Assembly: GCA_016744555.1 (NCBI GenBank)
Contig: JADGED010000002.1
Coordinates: forward strand, 1-34,615
Origin: Desulfuromonadaceae bacterium
GTDB lineage: Bacteria > Desulfobacterota > Desulfuromonadia > Desulfuromonadales > Geopsychrobacteraceae
Direction: 5' to 3'
Length of the DNA: 34,615 nt
Shown: in pieces, positions 28,034 through 34,615 of the stretch
Layout: every line of letters begins with the position of its first letter
Numbering within the stretch: the stretch's first letter is position 1
Translations under genes and position numbers: made by a program
The notes under the pieces: model-generated
What the model saw: the letters and a program-made list of their open reading frames with translations, nothing else
The model's database searches: none
Told to the model about the DNA's origin: nothing

Positions 28034-29184
28034 TAGTTGACCGCCAAGATCAATTACAAAAGCTAATCAGGCTACTGACTACCGCCGCCGCTAACGCCTC
28101 GCTCTATCACCCTGAACACAGACAGGTTTTGCGTTTAGGTCGTCAAGCACTGAGTGCTCTCCAATTACTATTTAACGTCCATACCGACATCACCATCAAA
28201 GTAATTGACGGGCAACTGATTTTTTCCAACCAACCAGTTGCAGACAACCTAGCCGTTACTCGCTTACTCCAAGCACTAGAACGTAACGGCATAAGTTTTC
28301 TCAAGATCACCCCCGATGTTTATGCCGAGGAACTACTTGGTCTGATAAGTATTTTAAGTAAATCACCAGACAAACAAATCGAATTAAAAGATAGTGAAAA
28401 TATCCATTTTGATCAGGTAGCAATCCGCTTTACCACACCAATAAACCAACAGCTAAGCGGGTTAAATTTAAACGACATTGCTGCCTCCGAAGCTGACCGC
28501 TTCATGGATATTTATCAAACAGTGCGCAGCAGGCAGAAGCTTGAGATAACCGGCATCAATGAAATAGTCAACGGCTTTGTTAATGCGTTTAATTGTCAAA
28601 GCGATGCATTTATGGCAATTGCTCCGCTACGCTCAATGGATGAATATACCTATACTCACTCAACCAACATCTGCATGCTCAACTTGGCTCAAGCTAAAGC
28701 ACTTGGAGTCGAAGGGCAGCTACTTAACGATATTGGTATCGCCGCCATGCTGCACGACGTCGGCAAAATGTTTATTTCTCCTGACATTCTTAGTAAATCA
28801 GCTGAACTAGATGCAGATGAGTGGGAAATTATGCAGCAACACCCACGCCTTGGTGCCGAATACCTTCTTAACACCCCTGGGGTTCCACGCTTAGCCGTTG
28901 TTACTGCCTTTGAGCACCATATGCGTTACGACAACAACGGCTATCCAAAAACTAAAAACAACTGGCAACAACATATATGTTCATACATGACTGCCATTTC
29001 CGATACCTACGACGCTATGCGAACTCATCGTAGCTACGAAGAATCTCTTGATACTAACCAAATCTTTTCCATCATGCTCGAGCTCGCAGGCAACAAACTA
29101 CACCCCCGCTTAACCTATAATTTTTTGCAAATTCTGAGCGAACGGGATATAACCAGCGGGCCTAGCAATTATTCAGCAGTGTAA
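28030..29184 (+). CDS. HD-GYP domain protein, probable c-di-GMP phosphodiesterase
   Basis: This 384-residue protein joins an N-terminal domain (about 8-133) shared with the upstream gene to an HD-GYP domain (about 185-375). Metal-site residues are visible: H210, H242-D243 in MLHDVGKM, H271 in [12 protein letters not shown]296-H297, and D324 in ISDTYDAM. The GYP signature reads DNNGYP (301-306); the usual first Gly is Asn, while GYP itself is intact, so hydrolysis of c-di-GMP is plausible but untested. There is no receiver domain, so the N-terminal domain probably carries the input. Its ATG overlaps the HEAT-gene stop, implying stoichiometric production. Confidence 0.92.
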   Translation: MIVDRQDQLQKLIRLLTTAAANASLYHPEHRQVLRLGRQALSALQLLFNVHTDITIKVIDGQLIFSNQPVADNLAVTRLLQALERNGISFLKITPDVYAEELLGLISILSKSPDKQIELKDSENIHFDQVAIRFTTPINQQLSGLNLNDIAASEADRFMDIYQTVRSRQKLEITGINEIVNGFVNAFNCQSDAFMAIAPLRSMDEYTYTHSTNICMLNLAQAKALGVEGQLLNDIGIAAMLHDVGKMFISPDILSKSAELDADEWEIMQQHPRLGAEYLLNTPGVPRLAVVTAFEHHMRYDNNGYPKTKNNWQQHICSYMTAISDTYDAMRTHRSYEESLDTNQIFSIMLELAGNKLHPRLTYNFLQILSERDITSGPSNYSAV

Positions 29185-29246
29185 AACTAAACGTTAAATC
29201 ATCGATTTGCATTTTAAATCAGACCCACAACAAGGATTTATATCTA

Positions 29247-30923
29247 ATGAGTGAAGATACAAAAAAAATCATCTATTCGATGATGCGAGTCAGCAAAAGC
29301 TACAACAAGCAACCCATTATCAAAGATATTTCCCTCTCCTATTTTTACGGGGCCAAAATCGGAGTCCTTGGCCTTAACGGTTCAGGTAAATCGACCCTGT
29401 TAAAAATTATGGCTGGGGTGGATAAAGATTTCAACGGTGAGGCGGCACTATCAGAAGGGTACAGTGTTGGCTACCTAGAACAGGAACCACAGCTTGACGA
29501 CAGTAAAACTGTTCGTGAAACGGTCAAAGAAGGGGTGCAAGAGACGGTAGACCTCCTCGCCGAATTCGAAGAGATCAACAACGCCTTTGCCGATCCAGAT
29601 TGCGACATGGACAAGCTTTTGGCACGCCAAGCAATAGTGCAAGACAAACTTGATGCCAGCGATGCGTGGGACCTTGATTCTCGCCTTGAGCTGGCCGAAG
29701 AAGCTTTGCGTTGTCCTCCACCAGAGACATCCATCAAGTTTCTTTCTGGCGGTGAAAAAAGGCGGGTCGCACTATGTCGCCTCTTGCTGCGTAAACCAGA
29801 TATTCTTCTTCTGGATGAGCCAACTAACCACCTCGACGCCGAAACGGTTGCTTGGTTGGAACAACACCTACAGCGCTACCCAGGTACCGTTATTGCGGTA
29901 ACTCACGATCGTTACTTTCTCGACAATGTTGCCGGATGGATTTTAGAGCTTGACCGTGGCCACGGCATTCCATGGCAAGGGAACTACTCCAGTTGGTTGG
30001 AGCAAAAACAAGAACGGCTTCGCCAAGAGGAAAAATCGGAGAGTAAACGGCAACAAACACTGCAGCGTGAGCTTGAGTGGATTAAGATGTCACCCAAAGG
30101 GCGACGGACAAAATCGCAAGCAAGAATTAACTCTTACGAAGAATTACTCGGTAATGCTGGACTAGAAAAAGAAAAAACGTTGGAACTCTACATCCCAGCA
30201 GGTCCACGCCTGGGTGGAGTTGTCATTGAAGCACAAGGGGTAAGTAAAGGTTTTGAGGATCGGCTACTTATTGACAACCTCGACTTCAACCTTCCAGCCG
30301 GTGGTATCGTAGGGGTTATTGGTCCTAACGGAGCGGGTAAATCGACCCTATTTAATATGATTACCGGCAAAGAAAAGGCTGACAGTGGTGATTTCAAGGT
30401 AGGTGAGACAGTTCAGCTTGGATACGTCGATCAAAGCCGTACCTTAGATGGTGATAAAACAATTTGGGAAGAGGTCACCAATGGGCAAGACATGCTACAA
30501 GTTGGCGGACAATCGGTAAATTCACGTGCCTATGTCGCCCGGTTTAATTTTTCTGGCAGCGATCAACAGAAAAAAGTTGGGGTTCTCTCCGGTGGCGAAC
30601 GCAACCGAGTTCATTTGGCCAAAATGTTACGTGAAGAGGCTAATGTCCTCCTCCTTGATGAGCCAACCAATGACCTTGATGTTAATACCATGCGCGCCCT
30701 TGAAGAGGGTCTGGAAAACTTTGGTGGTTGCGCCGTAGTCATAAGTCACGACCGCTGGTTCCTAGATCGCATCGCCACCCACATTATCGCTTTTGAAGGT
30801 GATTCACAGGTAGTTTGGTTTACCGGTAACTATTCAGAATATGAAGAAGACCGCAAACGCCGCCTAGGTAAAGTTGCCGACCAACCACACAGAATTAGAT
30901 ACCGGTCACTAACCCGACAGTAG
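29247..30923 (+). CDS. ettA: Energy-dependent translational throttle protein EttA (ABC-F)
   Basis: EttA is a ribosome-binding ABC-F ATPase that gates entry into the elongation cycle according to ATP level. Two ATPase domains are complete: Walker [10 protein letters not shown] (42-50), signature [13 protein letters not shown] and Walker [14 protein letters not shown] in the first, and GPNGAGKST (about 359), [15 protein letters not shown] and [11 protein letters not shown] in the second. The arm segment lies near 95-150, and the linker has [16 protein letters not shown], typical of EttA. Length 558 is near the E. coli 555. An AAGGA box (29232-29236) precedes ATG 29247. It lies 62 bp after the HD-GYP gene and may be co-transcribed. 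Confidence 0.95.
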   Translation: MSEDTKKIIYSMMRVSKSYNKQPIIKDISLSYFYGAKIGVLGLNGSGKSTLLKIMAGVDKDFNGEAALSEGYSVGYLEQEPQLDDSKTVRETVKEGVQETVDLLAEFEEINNAFADPDCDMDKLLARQAIVQDKLDASDAWDLDSRLELAEEALRCPPPETSIKFLSGGEKRRVALCRLLLRKPDILLLDEPTNHLDAETVAWLEQHLQRYPGTVIAVTHDRYFLDNVAGWILELDRGHGIPWQGNYSSWLEQKQERLRQEEKSESKRQQTLQRELEWIKMSPKGRRTKSQARINSYEELLGNAGLEKEKTLELYIPAGPRLGGVVIEAQGVSKGFEDRLLIDNLDFNLPAGGIVGVIGPNGAGKSTLFNMITGKEKADSGDFKVGETVQLGYVDQSRTLDGDKTIWEEVTNGQDMLQVGGQSVNSRAYVARFNFSGSDQQKKVGVLSGGERNRVHLAKMLREEANVLLLDEPTNDLDVNTMRALEEGLENFGGCAVVISHDRWFLDRIATHIIAFEGDSQVVWFTGNYSEYEEDRKRRLGKVADQPHRIRYRSLTRQ

Positions 30924-30940
30924 CAATATATCGAAGCTGG

Positions 30941-31180
30941 GTGATTTTGACTTTTATCCCGTGTGACGCTGCCGAAATGAAACAACTGATTTGAGAATAA
31001 GAGCGGCAAATGTTTGAGGCGTTAGCCGAGTTTTTGCCGCTCCTCAAAGCAGTTGTGTAATGGAGGGAATCCGCCAACGGCGGACAAGGAGGTCGGGCAC
31101 CTTTTTCTGCATACTCTTTTGTGGTGTACAAAAGAGTATGACGACGTGCGGGGGCGTAACCCCGCGACCTTATTGGTTAC
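30941..31180. repeat. Cluster of palindromes, candidate dispersed structured repeat element
   Basis: The 301-bp gap between ettA and ispG holds no credible gene but four strong hairpins. Hairpin 1 (30983-31055) has a 13-bp outer stem with one mismatch, a five-base AATAA bulge, a perfect 10-bp inner stem (GAGCGGCAAA with TTTGCCGCTC) and a 22-base loop. Hairpin 2 (31070-31084) is TCCGCC-AAC-GGCGGA. Hairpin 3 (31110-31140) has a perfect 13-bp stem (CATACTCTTTTGT) and a GGTGT loop. Hairpin 4 (31148-31165) is GCGGGG/CCCCGC around six bases. The GC-rich stems contrast with the AT-rich flanks. This resembles REP-like or MITE-like intergenic repeats; copy number cannot be judged from one window. None has a clear U-run, so a simple terminator is unlikely. 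Boundaries are approximate. Confidence 0.6.
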
Positions 31181-31224
31181 AAACCAGCATTACGAATACA
31201 CGCAACACAGTACAGTCCCATAGA

Positions 31225-32283
31225 TCAATCATCTTCCACCATTCTCCACGCTTCCGCAACCAAGGCATCAGCTAACTCACTTTGCGGCACTTTACGCACC
31301 ACTTCTCCATGACGGAACAAAATACCCTGCCCCACCCCGCCAGCAATACCGAGATCTGCTTCTCGCGCTTCACCGGGGCCATTTACCACACAACCCATAA
31401 CAGCAATAGTCAACGGCTGTGGTAAATCTTGCAAGCGCTGTTCAACCTCTTCGGCAACAGCGATTAACTCAATTTGGCAGCGGCCGCAAGTAGGACAACT
31501 TATAAAAACCGGCCCTTTTTCCCGCAGCTGTAAACTTTTTAGGATCTCCCAACCAACACGGACTTCATCCACCGGATCGCCGGTCAACGAAACCCGCAAA
31601 GTGTCACCAATGCCGTCGTACAGCAGCGCCCCAAGACCTATGGCACTTTTTATCGTACCGCTCCAAGTTGTTCCCGCCTCGGTAACCCCAATATGCAATG
31701 GATAATCTACCTGCTCTGCCAACAACCTATAAGCATCAACCGTTCTGCCAATATCTGAAGCTTTCAAGCTAACTTTTATCGCATTATAATTGAGATCTTC
31801 GAGAATCCGAATATGTCCCAACGCACTTTCTACCATCGCTTCAGCTGTCGGATGACCATACTTCTGCAGCAACTCTCGCTCTAACGAACCAGCATTAACC
31901 CCAATCCTAATTGGTATCTGCTGCTCCGAACAAGCCTTCACAACCTCTTCCACTTTCCAGCGTTCCCCGATGTTCCCGGGATTTAAACGTAATCCATCTA
32001 CACCATGATCAACAGCGGTTAAAGCAAGTTGATAATCAAAATGGATATCGGCAATCAAGGGGATATGACACCCTTGCTTGATTTTACCCAACGCCATTGC
32101 CGCATCCATATCTGGCACGGCACAACGGATAATTTCACATTTAGCCTCTTCCAAAGCGGCTATCTGTGCCAAGGTAGCAGTAACATCACGAGTATCGGTA
32201 CTACACATGGACTGCACCCTAACAGGAGCATCGCCGCCAATAGTAAGATTGCCCAATTTTATTTGTCTAGTTTTATGACGCAA
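31225..32283 (-). CDS. ispG: 4-hydroxy-3-methylbut-2-enyl diphosphate synthase
   Basis: IspG reduces methylerythritol cyclodiphosphate to HMBPP in the MEP isoprenoid pathway using a 4Fe-4S cluster. The N-terminus reads RHKTRQIKLGNLTIGGDAPV and continues into VRVQSM. The TIM barrel has LIADIHFDYQLAL, GLRLNPGNIG, and IGVNAGSLE. The cluster ligands are in FISCPTCGRC and MGCVVNGPGEA, the latter with the catalytic Glu. The start is TTG 32283: AAGGAG lies eight bases upstream, and no ATG or GTG gives the family N-terminus. The 352-residue length is slightly short but complete. A weak - strand promoter match (TTGGCT at 32333-32338) precedes it. Confidence 0.95.
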   Translation of the reverse strand: MRHKTRQIKLGNLTIGGDAPVRVQSMCSTDTRDVTATLAQIAALEEAKCEIIRCAVPDMDAAMALGKIKQGCHIPLIADIHFDYQLALTAVDHGVDGLRLNPGNIGERWKVEEVVKACSEQQIPIRIGVNAGSLERELLQKYGHPTAEAMVESALGHIRILEDLNYNAIKVSLKASDIGRTVDAYRLLAEQVDYPLHIGVTEAGTTWSGTIKSAIGLGALLYDGIGDTLRVSLTGDPVDEVRVGWEILKSLQLREKGPVFISCPTCGRCQIELIAVAEEVEQRLQDLPQPLTIAVMGCVVNGPGEAREADLGIAGGVGQGILFRHGEVVRKVPQSELADALVAEAWRMVEDD

Positions 32284-32291
32284 GAGTTTCT

Positions 32292-32297
32292 CTCCTT
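32292..32297 (-). promoter_or_regulatory. ispG ribosome binding site that fixes a TTG start
   Basis: The - strand reads AAGGAG, eight bases before TTG 32283. No other start codon nearby keeps the conserved N-terminal region. Confidence 0.8.
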
Positions 32298-32395
32298 GGC
32301 ATTATTTATTTTAAATTTCTCTGCCGCAGTCTAGCCAAGTTTATGGTTATGGGCAAGCTTCGTTCAAACAGTAAAAATAGATAATCATATCTGGT

Positions 32396-32424
32396 TTGAC
32401 ACAGTCTTCGAGCAAGGGTACTCT
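32396..32424 (+). promoter_or_regulatory. Candidate sigma-70 promoter upstream of rlmD
   Basis: TTGACA (32396-32401), a perfect -35 hexamer, is followed after exactly 17 bases by TACTCT (32419-32424). It lies in the 220-bp gap between the divergent ispG and rlmD genes. A TATAAT occurs further downstream, near 32450, but without a -35 match. Confidence 0.5.
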
Positions 32425-32503
32425 GCGCAACAAATTCACTCAACTTTCTATAATCGATAAACTTGATTATAAAATACTACTTATATAGATAAAGAATATA
32501 AAT

Positions 32504-33886
32504 ATGAAAAAGCAGCAAAAAAAGAAATCCCTACCTAAGCAACAAGCTGAAACCCTAAAATTAACCATCGATTCCCTCGACAATGATGGAATTGGCTTGG
32601 CTCCGCACGAAAAACATACCGCGGTGATCCAAGGAGCCTTTCCCGGCGAAACAGTTATTGCCGAAGTTGAACATACAGGCAGAACCCATATGTTCACTAA
32701 ACTGCGCAAAGTTCTACGTAATGCCCCGCAGCGGACAACCAATATTGCCTGCAAGGTTGAGCGTGATTGCCTTGGTTGTCCATTAATCGGCATGAAATAT
32801 GGAGATCAACTATTATTCAAACAGCAACGGGTAGCTAACGCACTAAAAGAGCAAGGTTTACTTGATGAGGTAACCGTACCACCGGTGCTCCCTGCAGAAG
32901 CACCATTTGGTTATCGCGCCAGCGCAAAGCTTACCTTTGCACGCAATAGAGATAAAGTCCTTATCGGTCTATATAAGCGTGGCACCCACGAAGTTATTGA
33001 TAGCCCAGACTGTCCGGTTCACCATCCACTAATAAATAAAATTGTTGCGGTTGTACGTGACGAGGTCCAACGACAGGGAATCTCAGTATACAACCCTAAA
33101 CATCAGCGCGGACTCCTGCGTTACTTGTTGGTTCGTGTGAGCCCAACCAGTGGGAAAGCATTAGTAACATTTGTAAGTAACTTTTACGATTTACAACAAC
33201 TGCCCAAGCTAGCAAAATGGCTAACTCGTAAAGTTCCAGAAGTAATTGGGGTTCATCAAAATATCAATAGCTCTACCGGCAACGTTATTATGGGGGACAA
33301 AACCGTCAAACTTCTTGGGCTACCAGACCTCATAGAAACTTGCGGAGCAGTACGCTTAAGAATTGCACCAGAATCTTTTTTTCAAATCAACACCCTGCAA
33401 GCAGCGAACATTTATGCACTGGTTCGCAAGTGGGCAAATTTGAGCAAGCAAGATGCAGCCATTGATCTCTATTGTGGAATTGGGGGTATTGCCTTACATT
33501 TAGGCAAAGATGCTTGGCAGGTTGAGGGTATTGAATATGTAAAGGAAGCCGTACGCAATGCGGCAGAAAATGCGCAACTAAATAAAATCAATAACTGCCG
33601 TTTCTTTGCTGGCGACGCAGCAGAAGAGCTACAAAAGCATGCGGGACAAAAACCGTTAGCACTGGTAACCGTAAATCCCCCCCGCAAAGGCTGTGAAGAA
33701 GAAGTATTACAAACCCTTAGTGAGCTCAGGCCCAAGCAAATTATTTACGTCTCGTGTGATCCAGACAGCTTGTGCCGAGATTTAAAAATATTGATCAACA
33801 ATGGCTATAAAATAAAACAATTACAACCCGTCGATATGTTCCCACAAACGTCACACATAGAAACAGTAGTACAACTAAGCCGCTAA
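32504..33886 (+). CDS. rlmD: 23S rRNA (uracil-1939-C5)-methyltransferase family protein
   Basis: This is a RumA/RlmD-type RNA m5U methyltransferase. A Lys-rich start is followed by a TRAM domain (about 17-75, SLDNDGIGLAPHEKHTAVIQ). Cys83, Cys89, Cys92 and Cys170 correspond to the four 4Fe-4S ligands of E. coli RumA. The SAM-dependent domain contains ESFFQINTLQA, DLYCGIGGIALHLG, NPPRKGC, and the catalytic Cys in IYVSCDP (about 418). Length 460 is typical. Which uracil it modifies (1939 as in E. coli, or also 747 as in RlmCD) cannot be told from sequence alone. It ends at a strong terminator. Confidence 0.88.
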   Translation: MKKQQKKKSLPKQQAETLKLTIDSLDNDGIGLAPHEKHTAVIQGAFPGETVIAEVEHTGRTHMFTKLRKVLRNAPQRTTNIACKVERDCLGCPLIGMKYGDQLLFKQQRVANALKEQGLLDEVTVPPVLPAEAPFGYRASAKLTFARNRDKVLIGLYKRGTHEVIDSPDCPVHHPLINKIVAVVRDEVQRQGISVYNPKHQRGLLRYLLVRVSPTSGKALVTFVSNFYDLQQLPKLAKWLTRKVPEVIGVHQNINSSTGNVIMGDKTVKLLGLPDLIETCGAVRLRIAPESFFQINTLQAANIYALVRKWANLSKQDAAIDLYCGIGGIALHLGKDAWQVEGIEYVKEAVRNAAENAQLNKINNCRFFAGDAAEELQKHAGQKPLALVTVNPPRKGCEEEVLQTLSELRPKQIIYVSCDPDSLCRDLKILINNGYKIKQLQPVDMFPQTSHIETVVQLSR

Positions 33887-33948
33887 GGAAGGAAAACTAT
33901 TCCTTATCTTTATCACATGGAAAACCACCAAAATTAAAAATTCTTACA

Positions 33949-33987
33949 AAAAACGGGATCCCTGTTCTTACAGGAGATCCCGTTTTT
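33949..33987. terminator. Bidirectional rho-independent terminator between rlmD and the LysR gene
   Basis: AAAAACGGGATC (33949-33960) pairs with GATCCCGTTTTT (33976-33987). Inside, CCTGT pairs with ACAGG around a TCTT loop, with one bulged A. The A/T ends give U-runs on both strands, serving the two convergent genes. Confidence 0.88.
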
Positions 33988-34038
33988 AAATAAACGACAC
34001 TTACTAAGCTATCGCCTAAACCTTTAAAACTGTATCTA

Positions 34039-34615
34039 TCAACTAAACAGAGGTGGTTCAACACCCATTATATGGTGAATACAGCTAACAGCACCTATCA
34101 ACATCTCTTCTTTTTCTCGCCCCTTTTCTAGTACAATCTTTCGCTGCCGACTATGGGGGAAATTGACAATCTCATGGGAAACCATCTGCCCAGATTCGAC
34201 ATATTCCTTTACTAAACTTTTTGAGATAAGCGATATTCCGCCACCTGAAAGGACCATTTCACAGGTCAATTTTAAATCGTCAGAAGTTACAACCGAAGGA
34301 AAATCGTTTAACCCTTTTCCATGCTCTTCCAACCCAGTCAATAATAATTCTCTGGAGCTACAACCGTCTTCACGAATAAACAAGTTAAACTTAAACAAAT
34401 CGTCGACAGTACATGGGTTGTCGTTGAAATTTAATTTAGGAGAAGTAACAAAAACTAGATCGTCATCCGGCAATGGAAAGGTGGTAAACATGCTTACATC
34501 GGTCTTTCGACAATGCTCAATAACTGAAACATCAAATTCTTTATTCATAATTCCGACCAAAGCTTGATCTGAGTTATGGAATGAAAAGTTAAGATCGATA
34601 TGAGCATTGCTACTG
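34039..34615 (-). CDS. LysR-type transcriptional regulator, effector-binding domain (5' end missing)
   Basis: The frame is open to the right edge of the window, so the N-terminal helix-turn-helix lies outside. The 191 visible residues form the effector-binding domain of a LysR regulator: IDLNFSFHNSDQALVGIMNK resembles the usual start of its first subdomain, followed by EFDVSVIEH, a hinge region, LFIREDGCSSREL, and LKLTCEMVLSGGGISLISK, the typical segment returning to subdomain 1. The effector and targets cannot be inferred. It converges on rlmD and ends 51 bases before the shared terminator. The gene it regulates, often divergent, would be beyond the window. Confidence 0.85.
   Translation of the reverse strand, partial: SSNAHIDLNFSFHNSDQALVGIMNKEFDVSVIEHCRKTDVSMFTTFPLPDDDLVFVTSPKLNFNDNPCTVDDLFKFNLFIREDGCSSRELLLTGLEEHGKGLNDFPSVVTSDDLKLTCEMVLSGGGISLISKSLVKEYVESGQMVSHEIVNFPHSRQRKIVLEKGREKEEMLIGAVSCIHHIMGVEPPLFS

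Noticed and set aside
30895-31131. 78-codon - strand frame over the ettA end and the repeat
   Set aside because: Overlaps ettA antisense and the hairpins; its composition follows the palindromes rather than a protein.
31060-31275. 71-codon + strand frame in the ettA-ispG gap
   Set aside because: It runs through three palindromes and into the ispG antisense strand, with no recognisable protein features.

Overview
The window looks like chromosomal DNA from an AT-rich Gram-negative bacterium of the Desulfuromonadales (Geobacter/Desulfuromonas relatives, Desulfobacterota). This is inferred from gene order and gene content, not from a database search. Supporting points are the Kdo and Lpt lipopolysaccharide genes, the order kdsB-pyrG-kdsA-kdsD-kdsC-lptC-lptA-lptB-rpoN-hpf-ptsN-hprK-rapZ followed by a mannose-family PTS, a metal-type (Cys-containing) KdsA, and many c-di-GMP and HD-domain signalling proteins.

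Left end (1-2.6 kb, + strand): the 3' part of a response-regulator/PAS/GGDEF/EAL protein cut by the window edge, then a cyclophilin gene. A bidirectional terminator separates these from the next block.

Centre (2.6-25.7 kb, all - strand): 25 co-directional, tightly packed genes. In transcription order they are phoH, a 7TM-HD (PgpH-like) phosphohydrolase, ybeY, ybeX/corC, lnt, kdsB, pyrG, kdsA, kdsD, kdsC, lptC, lptA, lptB, rpoN, hpf, ptsN, hprK, rapZ, PTS EIIA, EIIB, EIIC, EIID, ptsH, ptsI and metK. Many junctions are stop/start overlaps (TAATG, TGATG, ATGA, TAGTG). A strong hairpin right after hpf divides the block into an envelope/RNA/sigma-54 half and a PTS half. The first half makes Kdo, CTP and the LPS export motor, acylates lipoproteins and matures ribosomes. 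The second half holds a complete phosphorelay (EI, HPr with His15 and Ser46, four EII subunits), the HPr kinase/phosphorylase, the nitrogen-type EIIA and RapZ.

Right part (25.8-34.6 kb): a + strand two-gene operon encodes a HEAT-repeat protein and an HD-GYP protein that share an N-terminal domain. I regard this pair as the most interesting uncharacterised system here. It is followed by ettA (ABC-F), a 301-bp gap filled with strong palindromes that looks like a structured dispersed repeat, ispG (- strand, TTG start), rlmD (+ strand), a strong bidirectional terminator, and a LysR-type regulator cut by the right edge.

No tRNA, rRNA, CRISPR array, insertion sequence or transposase was seen. Start codons were moved from the longest frame wherever a ribosome binding site or family N-terminus argued for it; those choices are stated in each entry.
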